Positions 32,482 through 43,900 of a stretch of DNA of 64,000 nucleotides are shown here, piece after piece. The position numbers and the translations under genes were made by a program. The notes beneath the pieces were generated by a model that did not search any database, was not told where the DNA came from, and worked only from the letters and a program-made list of their open reading frames with translations. The stretch is taken from positions 558,001 to 622,000 of the forward strand of contig BQMF02000195.1 in assembly GCA_027922465.2 (NCBI GenBank), read 5' to 3'. The DNA comes from Turritopsis dohrnii. Taxonomy: Eukaryota > Cnidaria > Hydrozoa > Anthoathecata > Oceaniidae. Each line of letters starts with the position of its first letter. Position 1 is the stretch's first letter.

Positions 32482-35400
32482 ATTTATTTATTTATTTATT
32501 TATTCATGAATATTTATACAGGATGAGAACTTCAGTTTGTATATACAAATGTTATGTACAATAAAACTGCTATTAACGTTCGTCCTGTTAAAAAATCAAA
32601 AGTTAAAACATACATATATATATATCATAAATTAGTAAAAACATGGGGGAATGGACGGTGTAGGTGTAGGAGACAAAAGATATGGACCACTCAAAGGAGA
32701 GTAAATGCAACCACTACACTGCACTGCACCAGACAGCCGGTAGATTAAAGAGAAAAACAAACAGTATGGATAAAAATGAAAAATGGATAAAAATTAAATT
32801 AAATTATATTAATTGAATAAAATTGAAACAGCTTTCTTAAAATCTAACGTATTTTCAAAATCACGTATATATAATGGTAAGCTATTATACAAAGTACCAC
32901 CAGTAAAATAGAAGCCACGCCTAGCAACTTCTAGTTTTACTGGAGGTAATTTGATGCTATGAAAATTATTTCTTGTATTAATATTGTGCGCTGTTATATT
33001 AAAATATGAATTAAATATTTCACAACCCAATTCACTATTTATACATTTTTTAACAAAGATAACAGCTTCTTGTTTTATTTGGTTGTATATAGTAGGTAGA
33101 TCGTTATACGGTAATATCATTTTCGCTCGTCTATCAAGAGATTCGAAACGTTTAATTTGTGTGTTTGTAAAAACTGAATGTGTAGGACAGCTGTATGTCA
33201 GTAGTGGAATAACCATAGAAATATATATGCTTTTGCATGCTTTTACAGACAAGTATCGTTTCATTCGCTCCAACAATCTAAGGCGTGAGCTGGCAAGTTT
33301 ATACGATCGATCAAAGTTGTCAGCCATTGTAAGGTTTTCATCAACGATGATACCAAGATACTTGTATTTTGTCACAAAGTGGATTGGAACACCATTATAA
33401 GTAATTGCTAGTTCTTTTCCGGATGATTTCAGTCGTTTCGATGTGCCAAATAGCATCACTTCGGTTTTTTCCTTTTTGGTATTTAAGATCAGATCATTCT
33501 TCAAACAATATGCACCAATACGTTCCATATCTTCATTAAGACACTTTTCGATTAACAATGCATCTGTGTGAGCAAAGAAAAGTACAGTATCATCAGCATA
33601 TTTTATCACCTCAGCATGAAGGACATAATCTATTAAGTCATTGTAAAAGATTATAAAAAGAAGGGGCCCCAGTATTGACCCCTGAGGCACGCCACAGAAG
33701 ATCGGTTCACATGTAGATTTTATTCCGTCGATTTCAATTACTTGTGATCTGTTGAACAGATAGTCGGTGAACCAAAGTAACTCTTTTCCTTTAATCCCGT
33801 ACGAGCTAAGTTTGTTAAGTAGTACGTTATGTCCAATGGTATCGAAAGCCTTCGTAAGATCTAGATAAATTGCACCAATTAATTTACCAGAATCGATCTT
33901 TTGCCTAATTTTGTCACTAAGTAATGTTGCAGCCATTTTGGTAGACCGATTTCGGCGAAAACCATATTGACTGTTTGTCAGAAGCTTTTCATTTTCCAGG
34001 AAGTCCATGAGATTGATATGGACCGCCTTCTCGAGTATTTTTGACAGCACAGGCAGTATAGATATCGGTCGATAATTGGTTGGTAGTGACGAATCTCCAG
34101 CTTTAAATATAGGTGTCACTCTTGCACTTTTCCAGATTGTTGGTACTGTTGCGGTTTGGATCGACAGATTTATAATAAAACATAGTGGTCCTGATATGTA
34201 TTTAGCGCAGTCCTTTAGAAGTGCAGGTGGTAAATTATCAAGTCCTGTGGCTTTCTGTCTCTTCAAAGATCGCAGTTCCTTTTCTATAAATACTTTAGAT
34301 ATGTAATCTAACGCAAATATCTTCGACGTGCGTTGTGGTAATGGCGGTACGTACTTCCAGGTGAAATCCACGAGGGGTAAAGCACATTCCTTGATTTTCT
34401 TTATAGCCGTCATAAAATATGAACTAAATTTGTCGACTTTCGACTTGATATCTTCTTTTTTACGTGAAGTGGCGCCAACACTCCTCGGTTTGTTCGGAAA
34501 AATTGTTTTAACAGCATTCCAGAATTTATGAGGATTCGAATAATGTTCGTTCATCAAGTTTTTATGGTAGCTTGATTTAGCCTTTTGGATGTTTGAATTG
34601 CAAAGATTTCTAAGCCTTTTATATTCGCTCCAGTCAGAAGCCTTTTTCGTTTTACGAGCCTTTCTTAACTGCCGATCTCGGTTGTTCATGTTCTTTTTTA
34701 GATCAGCGTTCATCCACTTACAAGGTCTTCCTTTAACGGTTTTCCTGATGATCGGTGCGTGTTTGTCAAAAGTTTCTTTTAGTTTCAAATTGAAATGATT
34801 AACAGCGATATTTACGTCTGTTGCCTCGTACATTGTAGTCCAGTCTATGTTTTTAACGTCATTACACATAGCTTCATGATCATAGTTCGCATAGTTTCTG
34901 CACTCGACTGTGATAGGTTCGTACTTCAACTGATTTATTTTTCGAGTGCATCCTATCATGTCATGGTCGCTATATGAGAGAGGAAAAACAGACGGTTCCG
35001 ATGTATTTGATGACGTATTTGTATAAATCAAATCAATTAGGGTTGAAGTTGATTCTGTTACTCGTGTTGCGTTTTTAACAATTTGTTTGTAGCCTAAGGT
35101 GTTAAACGTTGCTTTTAGTTCTTTGTTTACTGAATTGTCTAAGTAATTCACGTTAAAATCGCCCATTATAATCACCTCCTTGTTGTACTGATTGATGTGC
35201 TCTAATTGATCACGAATCACCGTGTCAAAGTCTTTACGTAAATGCTTTGAACTCTCAGGAGGACGATAGTAACAACCGAACAAAATTGATTTCGTTTTAA
35301 ATACAAAAATTTCTATCCAAATCGACTCTAAGAGAGGGCTTTCGAGATCTTCTCGTCGTTTATAATTAATACCATTTTTTACATACACTCCAACTCCTCC

Positions 35401-35919
35401 TCCTAGTCCAGCTTTTCGATTTGATTTAATAAATGTATATCCAGACAAAACATATAGATCCTCATTATCGGAAGCATCGTTATCAACAATGTGAGTTTCG
35501 GATAAGCTTATTACGTCAACTTTACTTTGCGTACTCGATACAAATGTCTCTAGATGCGGCAAATTCTTCAGGAGCCCACGAATATTTTGATGAACAAACT
35601 TAATACCCTTTTGCTTGCAAAACCAGCTAACATCACCTGGCCCAGGGCACTGCTCGACGTCGCCGCATAATAATATGAGTATAAGTAAGAAACGAATTCT
35701 TCTTGTTGACCGTTTGTTGTTGTTCTTTCTTCGTATGTTATATCCAAACAAATTACTCATATAAAACGATTTTGGTGATTTATTTGATATCCCAGTGTTC
35801 AGCAGTGTTAGACTCATTCCATATTCTTGACGATATTGAGGTTTTGTAGCAAAAAAACAGCATATACAGACAAGAAAACAACAAAAGCTGTAAAACACGT
35901 CCGTTCGCCTCTCCGCCAT
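32482..35919 (-). mobile_element. CR1/L2-type LINE, 3' end and complete ORF
   Basis: The 3' end is an (AAAT)n tail at 32482-32503. The 3' UTR runs to the stop at 32809, and the ORF extends to its ATG at 35919. The pre-tail sequence ATCCTGTATAAATATTCATG resembles the SINE at 5728-6034. The 5' end is not determined; a CATTCC-type repeat begins just upstream. Confidence 0.85.
32809..35919 (-). CDS. LINE ORF: APE endonuclease and reverse transcriptase, uninterrupted
   Basis: 1036 residues. A hydrophobic basic leader (FLLILILLCGDVEQCPGP at about 77-94) contains a 2A-like motif in which the conserved Asn is Cys91. The apurinic-type endonuclease follows: KFVHQNIRGL (about 108), SLSETHI, IIMGDFNVNYL, SYSDHDMIG. 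RT motifs are RPISILPVLSKILEKA, AIYLDLTKAFDTI, GVPQGSILGPLLF and KYADDTVLF. The C-terminal end VARRGFYFTGGTLYNSLP is shared with the LINE at 26683. The frame has no stops, so this copy could be recently active. It is also the only long intact coding frame in the window. Confidence 0.92.
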   Translation of the reverse strand: MAERRTDVFYSFCCFLVCICCFFATKPQYRQEYGMSLTLLNTGISNKSPKSFYMSNLFGYNIRRKNNNKRSTRRIRFLLILILLCGDVEQCPGPGDVSWFCKQKGIKFVHQNIRGLLKNLPHLETFVSSTQSKVDVISLSETHIVDNDASDNEDLYVLSGYTFIKSNRKAGLGGGVGVYVKNGINYKRREDLESPLLESIWIEIFVFKTKSILFGCYYRPPESSKHLRKDFDTVIRDQLEHINQYNKEVIIMGDFNVNYLDNSVNKELKATFNTLGYKQIVKNATRVTESTSTLIDLIYTNTSSNTSEPSVFPLSYSDHDMIGCTRKINQLKYEPITVECRNYANYDHEAMCNDVKNIDWTTMYEATDVNIAVNHFNLKLKETFDKHAPIIRKTVKGRPCKWMNADLKKNMNNRDRQLRKARKTKKASDWSEYKRLRNLCNSNIQKAKSSYHKNLMNEHYSNPHKFWNAVKTIFPNKPRSVGATSRKKEDIKSKVDKFSSYFMTAIKKIKECALPLVDFTWKYVPPLPQRTSKIFALDYISKVFIEKELRSLKRQKATGLDNLPPALLKDCAKYISGPLCFIINLSIQTATVPTIWKSARVTPIFKAGDSSLPTNYRPISILPVLSKILEKAVHINLMDFLENEKLLTNSQYGFRRNRSTKMAATLLSDKIRQKIDSGKLIGAIYLDLTKAFDTIGHNVLLNKLSSYGIKGKELLWFTDYLFNRSQVIEIDGIKSTCEPIFCGVPQGSILGPLLFIIFYNDLIDYVLHAEVIKYADDTVLFFAHTDALLIEKCLNEDMERIGAYCLKNDLILNTKKEKTEVMLFGTSKRLKSSGKELAITYNGVPIHFVTKYKYLGIIVDENLTMADNFDRSYKLASSRLRLLERMKRYLSVKACKSIYISMVIPLLTYSCPTHSVFTNTQIKRFESLDRRAKMILPYNDLPTIYNQIKQEAVIFVKKCINSELGCEIFNSYFNITAHNINTRNNFHSIKLPPVKLEVARRGFYFTGGTLYNSLPLYIRDFENTLDFKKAVSILFN

Positions 35920-35932
35920 TATGCCATTCCAT

Positions 35933-35988
35933 TATGCCATTATGCCATTCCATTCCATTTCCATTTCATTCCATTCCCTTCCATTCAC
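35933..35988 (+). repeat. CATTCC/ATGCC-type low-complexity repeat
   Basis: Irregular tandem of CCATT and CCATTATG units, immediately upstream of the LINE ORF. Confidence 0.8.
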
Positions 35989-37256
35989 GCGATAACAAGT
36001 GGGCAAAATTGTCAAAAGGTCACTGATCAAAATGCACTTCGTATCAGTGAGTTCAACAAGTTTGTCCATTGGGTGGAGCATATCATTAAATGACTGAATT
36101 TTGAATTTCAGTAGGTCATATTTGCTTCTTCAAGTCCAATTCTGGTATAACAATATAGCTATCCCAGTGAAGTGTTGCGACAGTAACGGAAAATTCGTGT
36201 AATGTTTCGGAAATCAAATCACATACAAAGACTTTTTTTCTTGCATTTTCTATTTTTTTTCTCCATGTGATTTTTAATATTTCGTTCTTTTTATTTCATA
36301 AAATACAAAAAAATCTTCGTATTTACAAAATAGAAGCGAGTATCTTTTATTTTGAGATTGTGCTTAGTCCTAGGACGTGTAGAATCTCTCTTATATCATA
36401 GTCACAAGAAAAAAGTCTAGTCTAGTTTTTGGGCTGTTTCTTCGGAACAAATCGGGTAGCATGAAAAGCTACAACCCATGCCTTTTTAAAACAAAGTTTG
36501 CTATCCGCTGGAAACTTCGAATTTACTGAAGTAAACTCACCATGATAGGTCGAAATTGCTCTGTATTTGACGGTTCTTCCTAGCTGTAGATATACAAAGG
36601 GGATCGCTATAATTCGTGTTCCTCGTGCGACTTAGAGTATAGCTTTATCGTAACCACAGACAGAGTTTCTGACAATTTCTCTGAGGGAACAAATTCAGAA
36701 GAGGAATATGAAAGAAAAAATCAAATAAGTAGGTGTATGAGCAAGAAGAAAAATGTTTTTTTTATATGTGTAACTACAAAAATAGGTCGTTTCTTTTGTT
36801 TAGTTTTGTTGTTATTTTTGTCGTAGTGTCTTTGATTACCTTCTCGCAAACTTATATTATAACATGTCTTTTTGCGAAGCGGTTGTTTGTATTTCATAAA
36901 AAAAATGTATTTGCCTGTATATACAGCATCACCAGATCTTCAATTAAATTCGTTGTACTTGACAGCTTCTACAAAAGCTACTTGATGAAGACGTTCAAGT
37001 TTTTGTCTAATTACGAATCATTTTTCTTGTACTTACAGTTTCGTACAGCAACTGCACGAAATCCAGGCTTACTTACGCAGCCACCTGACTTTTAACTTTA
37101 ACAGTAAACTTTTAAAGTTACTGTGCCGAGGTTACTACATTTGTCGTTGAAAATCTACACATTTGTCGGAGTTATTACATTTGTCGGTGTAACAGCAATT
37201 ACTAACATAAAAGACATTTAGTTAAACAAAGCAACTACACGAAAGACAAAAAACGT
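35989..37256. other. Stretch without a recognisable gene
   Basis: A 120-codon frame at 36733-37095 is hydrophobic and low-complexity, with no homology I recognise. No RNA gene or clear terminal repeats are seen. Confidence 0.5.
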
Positions 37257-37498
37257 AAAATTTGTGACGATGGTTTGTAGAACTTCAATTCTATTGCTTA
37301 TGTTTTAATTTACATAATTAGTATTTAAAGAAACATCACTGTCCGATTTAATTCCAAAATGTAATTCGAATGATCTCGAATGGATAAAAAATTTCTATTT
37401 ACAAGCCATAAAATTGTTTTTTAAATCGGAAAAAGGTGCATGGTTGTTGCACAAACTCATGCATATCTCTTCGTGGTCATATCCTTCGTTAGGCCATG
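37257..37498. repeat. Segmental duplication copy 2, block 4
   Basis: Nearly identical to 10349-10601, including TCTTCGTGGTCATATCCTTC. It marks the distal end of the duplication. Confidence 0.85.
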
Positions 37499-39857
37499 CG
37501 AATTGAGATAAACAAACGTGATAAAACATGACTTAACCTAATTTATATATAGGGAGAAGGTGCAGTTTACATTATTTTGCAATATTTTCCATCATAGAAT
37601 TTAGTCACCTGCATCAATATTTATTTATGATCATTATTTTTTCTGACCAAACCAGTCGTTTTCATCACAAGTTTCGGAATAAAAGAAACGTTCGATCAGA
37701 AGCGCTTAACAAATAAAAGAAATTAAATTATTAAAAGAAAAGCAAAAAACATTTTGTTTCATGACACACCATTGAAAAAATTAGAATATTGATGAACATA
37801 TCGGACACAACCCAATGAGCCAACTTTTTGAAAAATCTCTGCGATCAAATGCATTTCTATAGAAATATACGCACTATTTCATCCTTCAAGATAGTAGATA
37901 GCAAAGCTATATAAGATATCTTTTAATGATAGTGAGTGTGCATCCTACTTTTACTTCACAATTAGTAATAGTATATAACAGTTAATATATAGCATGAAAT
38001 CAGTTTTTTTGTAATTGCACCCCCAATCACATGTGATGTTTTTGAAGAACCATTTTATAATTATTGGTATTGATATAATATATATATATAACCAGCGCTG
38101 CAAATAATGGCTGGTCGTAAATGTACTTTCAAAATATTGTGTATAATTTTATTAAGTTCTAAATTCTTTTCATTCTTCAAAGGTACTAAAACACTCCTTG
38201 AGACCTTGGTGATGGTGATGTTGGATCAAAAATACAAATCATGATAATTTAAATTAGGTGTGTGAATGATGAATGAAAAAAGAAGGCCCTTAGTAATAAC
38301 TTTCTACTAATTTTTCTCATAGGTTTGCATTTTTCGTACCCCTGATGGAAGAGGATGGGGTTGCCTATGTTTATTGAGATATTGGACAGTCAGAAAGTTT
38401 GAAATTTCTCATATTGCAGATATACTTTTAAGTGATCTGAAGTAACTGAAAACAGCAGTGTATGTTTAAAATTCATGGTTGCATGTTCACAAGTTTATCA
38501 CCCTTGACATGACCCACCCTCCTTTTTAACAGTTTAAACTCGCACTGAACATTGCTTATTATACCTATCTATACGGTTTCTTCTGGAAGAATAGACTTAG
38601 TCAATCCCTTTTGGCTTGGGATAAAATTATATGACGTTACATACTGATATCAACAAGGTTTAAGGGTTACGCGGCAAAACAATTTAAGGAGATTTTTAAG
38701 CACGCGCAAAATTATATTAACATGGCCATATTTTCTCGTGACTTGAAAGTGCGCAGAATCCATGCGCTGAGATCAGAGCATTTCTTTACTACAGCATTTA
38801 TAAGTTCCTCATATAAAATCAAGTTGATTAACACATATTCCATTTGGTACAAGTTTTGAAATTGAGATTCCCAGCCAATGTTGTTAAATGATTCATTGAC
38901 AAGGAACCAGTTTATTTTTCCATAAAAATTGTATTTGTCGAAGATGCTGTTTTCTTGTTTGTCATCATTATATATTGAGCTGGTAGGATGTTTTTACACA
39001 TCTTGTGGCGTAATAACGAACACATTAATATACTTTTGCCAATAAATTGATTGTTTTCGTGTTATTCAATGAAATTAAAAAGCATCTTAGTTTCCAGCCC
39101 CCTTTACAATAACATTGACAATTTTATACAGAACTGCCCATGACGTCTTCATCTTCACAATAAAGTGATATCTCTAAGTGTCATGGTGGTCGTAAACTTG
39201 ATGAACTTTGTTATGACGCAACACTGTGTAAAAAACCCGGTAAACAGTCACAGTCACCCGATAAACTCGTGTCATTTCAAAAACAATCCGAGCCCGGAAA
39301 TGCCATTTTACCATTTTTTTTTTTTTTTTTTTTTAGGGTCAGCGATACGTGTGATAGGGTGACGACTAGAATGCGTTATGTCCTTAATACGAATCTTTTG
39401 ACACGAATCTCCTTAACACGAATTAAATCACCACTTTCGGATGACTTTTCTTCCTTTTCTGCTTTGCTAGCCATTTTCAAAAAGTATGCTTACACCACTA
39501 TACTCAAAATGTAAGTCACGCAAATTGTTTTTATTGTGAGATTTTTAATAAAAAGATAGGACAATATTTCTAGAGAATTCTGGTAAATCAGCAGATCTTT
39601 GTCGAAGGATAAATCTATCTTTATACTAAGCAAGCAGATTTCTATTCTTCTCACTATCTCACCAGAAAGTGCTTCTTCTGTGGGTCCTGTACGGACCTAC
39701 CAGCTCAATATGTTCTTTCTATATATGAAGTGGTTAAGAAAATTCTAAAATTATCTGTAACAAATGCGTGATAGTCAAAATCTATAATGTTTTTACACGG
39801 GCATCATGTGTTTACACTCAAACCTGGTCAAGAAGTACCATTTAATAAAATGTTTTT
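37499..39857. other. Long non-coding stretch with a few repeat fragments
   Basis: 37680-37765 matches the interior of Helitron-like family A (17464-17545). About 39313-39370 is a poly-T run followed by a Helitron B-like scrap (GTCAGCGATACGTGTGATAG). Otherwise no gene is seen in 2.3 kb. Confidence 0.6.
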
Positions 39858-39922
39858 GTAAAACCACGTAGAGCGAGAGACACTTTTTTCACGATCATTC
39901 CAAAAGCACGTGGCATCCTTCA
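39858..39922 (+). repeat. Empty paralogue of the Helitron-like insertion site at 50422
   Basis: GTAAAACCACGTAGAGCGAG, AGACACT, then TTTTTCACGATCATTCC: the same sequence is split at 50421/50861 by a 439-base Helitron-like element. The six-T tract here equals one T plus five T at the filled site. Confidence 0.85.
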
Positions 39923-40375
39923 AATAACCTCGTTTCCTGATCCTTTTCATTCAATCTTTCACTAGCAATCCTAAAATTTCCTCGGCAACAGTTTGAAATA
40001 CATGGACGATTTTGTCTCGATAATTTCGGAATTTACTTTCGTTTCGGGCTGTATTTATCATACATTTTGGGAAGTTTTAATGTTATTTCATGATTTCTTA
40101 TGTGTCTTAGGAAAGATTTCAGGAAAAAAAAATTTTGACCTCCGTTCTCCTTTAACTCCATTATTCCCTCTTCTTTGGAAATAGTTAGTAGTTACAGTGC
40201 TATCAGCTACATTGGTAATTGCTGTGGAATTCTGGCATACACCAGAAAAGTTAGACTTCTCACAGGCAATCAATAACCCTTCAGTACATGTTGGTGGAAT
40301 GTCACATTCCAAAATGACACCATCTCATTGATCCATGTAATATTATCATGAACAGCTACAGCTAAATGTAGTTGT

Positions 40376-40531
40376 TTTGGAACTCAATCTTTCCTATTCC
40401 GGGGGAGTCTGCTGTGGAACTGCCTACCAGATAACCTCAAAACGTCTGCGTCCATTGAAATTCTCAAAAATTCTCTCAAAACTGTTGATTTATGTGAACT
40501 TCACACATGCAAAATATGTAAACAATTCTAA
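40376..40531 (+). pseudogene. C-terminal fragment of a LINE ORF
   Basis: A 52-codon open frame reads FGTQSFLFRGSLLWNCLPDN and ends in a cysteine cluster (LHTCKICKQF-stop). This is the usual C-terminal signature of cnidarian non-LTR RT proteins (SFxYRGxxLWNxLP). Nothing upstream continues it. Confidence 0.7.
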
Positions 40532-40825
40532 TTATCACTATTATTATTACTACTGTCTTTTATTCTTTACTGACAGTTGATGTGAATCTACTTATACTAA
40601 TCCGCAATAGTGCGTCACACTTTTATTTTAGAGAATGTTTTGTTTTTTTAAAATTTACGGTTAAAATCTTCTTAATCGTGGTCATATAGCGGCGGTTCGA
40701 CCACGCACGACACATTCACGATTAGTATATAAGCACGGGGAATCTAACGTCATTTTTTTAAAGCCAATCAAATCGCTGTTTTGATTGGTTGCCGAAAATC
40801 AAAAATCGATGGCAACGGAATCCGT

Positions 40826-41365
40826 TAGCATAACGAAGTACGTGACATCACTGCCAAGTTGTTGGAAGAAGTATGTGTTGACGTGCGAAAAGAACATACG
40901 CTTAATGAACTAGGGAATGAAGATCTACCCAGACAAGCAAACAGATCGAGAGAAGCAAGATTGGATATTAGCGCTCTCAATTTTTGGACAGCTGGTCAAC
41001 GAGCATTCTTTGATGTGAGGGTTTTTAACCTGTTCGCTCAGAGATACAGCAAAACAAAAGTTGAAAATTGCTTCTTGTCTAATGAAAAAGAAAAAAAAAG
41101 ACAATACTGTGATCGTGTTTTGCAGGCTGAAAACGGAACATTCACGCCGTTAGTTTTCGCGGCAAATGGAGCAATGGGAAGAGAATGCTCGAAGTTTTAC
41201 CGAAGGTTATCGGAAATGATCGCCGAAAAACGGAAAGATCAATCGTCGAAAATTGCGAGCAATGTTCAAACAATAATTTCATTCTCGTTACTGAGATCAA
41301 CAGTACGCTGCATACGCGGATCAAGAGGTCGAGCACCGCTCCCTCCAGACGAAAATCTTTTTTGA
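40826..41365 (+). pseudogene. Restriction-like endonuclease fragment of an R2/NeSL-type retrotransposon
   Basis: Reads HNEVRDITAKLLEEVC, LDISALNFWTAGQRAFFDVR, GTFTPLVFAANGAMGRECSK and LLRSTVRCIRGSRG. It corresponds to the C-terminal domain of the element at 18540-21515 but is a divergent family. It is 5'-truncated before the RT. The catalytic D...DVRV pattern is preserved. Confidence 0.8.
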
Positions 41366-41877
41366 AAGAAAAAAAAAATTCTAGTTGAATTATAATTATA
41401 ATTGTATTCAAGTAATATATATAATGTATATAACTATATAAATAATATATTGTTTAGTATGTGAAAAAAAAATAAAAAATAAAAAATCCGTTAGTAAATC
41501 CGTTAGTCTACAGACACTTTAGCACGAAGCAGACGAAGGTGAATTTAGTTGAGCACGAAGCAAGACTTGTGAATTTCTTATTACAAAAACCTTTAATCTT
41601 CGATCAATACTGGACCAATATCAAGTCAGAAACAGTGTTGGCAAACAAGAAATCTGTTTAATGTTTTTCAGCACAAAATGCTGGCGAGATTGAGTGGGAG
41701 AAAGCATATTTCTGTGCATGTACAGTAGAAACTTACTGGAAAGTAAAGAAAGTTTACAGAGGTATTTAGTACATAACATGTTTGCAGTAAGAAAGTGTGC
41801 TGGAAAGTAAATAAAGTATTAGTTATTTGTTTACAGGTATGAAATATAGAAAGTAAAGAGTTTAGAAGTGTTTAAAA
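41366..41877. other. AT-rich stretch without a recognisable gene
   Basis: 3' flank of the endonuclease fragment with A-rich runs (41464-41486) and two copies of ATCCGTTAG. Nothing else is supported. Confidence 0.5.
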
Positions 41878-42110
41878 ATGGCTGCAGCAGAAGAGCAGAA
41901 AATGTTGTTTACTAACATGATGATGATGTGAATTGATTATTGAAAGGTATATATAATCCTCTTTTGTTTGAAGTTAAACCAAAGCTAAAACAAGAGGCCA
42001 AGAGGCCTGAAGATCAGCACTTTTGCCCAAGTTGAAAAATGTTTGACAGTGAAGCAGAATGGAGTAACCACGTTAGGTCAAATAAGGAATTCATGAGATA
42101 ACTGAAGTAA
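41878..42110 (+). pseudogene. Possible C2H2 zinc-finger gene scrap
   Basis: MAAAEEQKMLFTN opens at 41878. After frameshifts, HFCPS-stop-KMFDSEAEWSNHVRSNKEF follows, which looks like a decayed C2H2-type finger. Short and broken; low confidence. Confidence 0.3.
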
Positions 42111-42197
42111 CAGTACAGTGATGTAATAGTGGAATAAGACATTCAATGATAAAAACCATGTGTCATTGTAACAAAACTTAATTCAAAAAAATGTTTA

Positions 42198-42330
42198 CCT
42201 TATCGGCCCTTTTTACGCCGGCCCTAATTTAACGCCGGCCCTTTCTACGCCGGCCCTTATTCCGCCACCCCAAGATTTTGCCTTAACGCTACTTAGGGCC
42301 GTTATTTACGCCTCAAAAGTAAAAAAGAAA
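42198..42330 (+). mobile_element. Left end of a CCTTATCGG element
   Basis: CCTTATCGGCCCTTTTTACG follows TA (42196-42197) and continues with ACGCCGGCCCTTTCTACGCC words, as in 10626-11343. No matching right end was found; it is probably truncated by the Penelope-like insertion. Confidence 0.65.
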
Positions 42331-42415
42331 AAAAAAATTTTTCAGCACTATTTTTCACTTTTTGAAAGTGATAAACTATTCGCCATAATTAAATCCAAGT
42401 AGAAAAAGCAACATA

Positions 42416-43899
42416 AATAAAATAAGCAAAAGCTTTTCGATTTATTATGAAATCATCATCAGTGCTATGTAAAATTATTATAAAAACATGTCAATAGGAA
42501 TTCTGGTTTATATACAAAGTTTGTAAGTAATATGAAATTCACAAGGGATATAAATATATAAAACTAATCATTTAACTAAAATATTTCATGTGATACCATT
42601 TCTAAAAAGGATTAAATTATTTTCTAATTGTTCATTTAATACAGGCCTCTTTAAAACAACAAAATACGTCTCTTGGGCTTTACGCACTCTAGTCTTTGTC
42701 GAAGCTTTCATAATAACTTTCCAAGTGAAGTTATGGTCGGGGAATTCCAAAAGATGATTTGCTGGTTCCGAATTATATTTCGGGTTATTGTGTTCTTTAA
42801 AACGGACTTCTGCGTTCCGTTTTGTTTCACCAATGTAGTTTTTCGAGCAACTACATACCCCTTCATAAATGACACACGCTGGATGTATATTCCGCTCTTT
42901 GTTATTGAACAAAGATTGAACTTTCTTAGTTTTCCAAATTACTCGAAAATCTTTATTATCTCTAGTAAACAGTTTGAGTTCTATCAAAAATCTTTTACAC
43001 AATTCTTCATTTTGTACACAAAAGGGGATTTCAATGGGTACAATTTTCTTAGGTTCTGCGAACAACCAATCAGGAATAATCGATTCATTATCGTTTTCAG
43101 CATTCAATTTATGTTCAAATTGTTTAATTATACTTTCGGTGAAGCCTTTCGGATAACCTGCATTTTCAAACTTTTTACGTATCATGATCTTTTCGTTACT
43201 GAAATTTGTAGAGATTCTTCGTGCACGGTGCAAATCGCCATTGATTGTATTTCTTTTATATCGTTTCGGTACCATTGATTTCCAGTGTGCAGGTAATTTA
43301 TTAGGTTTGCGATATACTGAAGTTGTGACTATGCCATTTTCCACGTTGATTGATGTATCTAAGAATTTCTTTGGATTTTCTTCGATTGTAAATTTTATTT
43401 TCGGATGATATATATTTAACTGTTCGAATTGGGTGTCAGGTTCATCTATATTACGGCGTGTGATAACATCATCAACAAATCTCTTGTAAAATTTCGGTTG
43501 GTTTGGTATAACTACTTCTTTTTCTAACTTTGTTAGTGCAATTTCGGTTGGTTTGGTATAACAAATCATTCCCCGACCATAACTTCACTTGGAAAGTTAT
43601 TATGAAAGCTTCGACAAAGACTAGAGTGCGTAAAGCCCAAGAGGCGTATTTTGTTGTTTTAAAGAGGCCTGTATTAAATGAACAATTAGAAAATAATTTA
43701 ATCCTTTTTAGAAATGGTATCACATGAAATATTTTAGTTAAATGATTAGTTTTATATATTTATATCCCTTGTGAATTTCATATTACTTACAAACTTTGTA
43801 TATAAACCAGAATTCCTATTGACATGTTTTTATAATAATTTTACATAGCACTGATGATGATTTCATAATAAATCGAAAAGCTTTTGCTTATTTTATTTA
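42416..43899 (-). mobile_element. Penelope-like element flanked by inverted copies of its 3' end
   Basis: The arm 42416-42741 is the reverse complement of 43569-43899, so the element carries an inverted duplicate of its own C-terminal coding and 3' sequence, like the inverted pseudo-LTRs known for Penelope elements. Near the inner junction a direct repeat, AATTTCGGTTGGTTTGGTA, occurs at 43492 and 43540. Confidence 0.8.
42586..43569 (-). CDS. Penelope-like RT fragment with GIY-YIG endonuclease
   Basis: 327-residue open frame. It begins inside the RT (FYKRFVDDVI, residues 27-36), so the N-terminal RT half is missing. It continues with FTIEENPKKFLDTSI and SVYRKP, and ends with a GIY-YIG nuclease at about 231-280: CVIYEGVCSCSKNYIGET, RFKEHNN. 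It acts in target-primed insertion of Penelope elements. The first codons come from the fused inverted arm or direct repeat, so the start is artificial. The frame is uninterrupted but N-terminally truncated, hence probably not functional. Confidence 0.85.
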   Translation of the reverse strand: MICYTKPTEIALTKLEKEVVIPNQPKFYKRFVDDVITRRNIDEPDTQFEQLNIYHPKIKFTIEENPKKFLDTSINVENGIVTTSVYRKPNKLPAHWKSMVPKRYKRNTINGDLHRARRISTNFSNEKIMIRKKFENAGYPKGFTESIIKQFEHKLNAENDNESIIPDWLFAEPKKIVPIEIPFCVQNEELCKRFLIELKLFTRDNKDFRVIWKTKKVQSLFNNKERNIHPACVIYEGVCSCSKNYIGETKRNAEVRFKEHNNPKYNSEPANHLLEFPDHNFTWKVIMKASTKTRVRKAQETYFVVLKRPVLNEQLENNLILFRNGIT

Positions 43900-43900
43900 T

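Noticed and set aside
36733..37095. 120-codon ORF as a membrane protein gene
   Set aside because: Hydrophobic only because of T-rich DNA; no recognised domain, no splice context and no conservation within the window.
42673..43278. 201-codon plus-strand ORF
   Set aside because: It is the antisense shadow of the Penelope-like RT/GIY-YIG frame.
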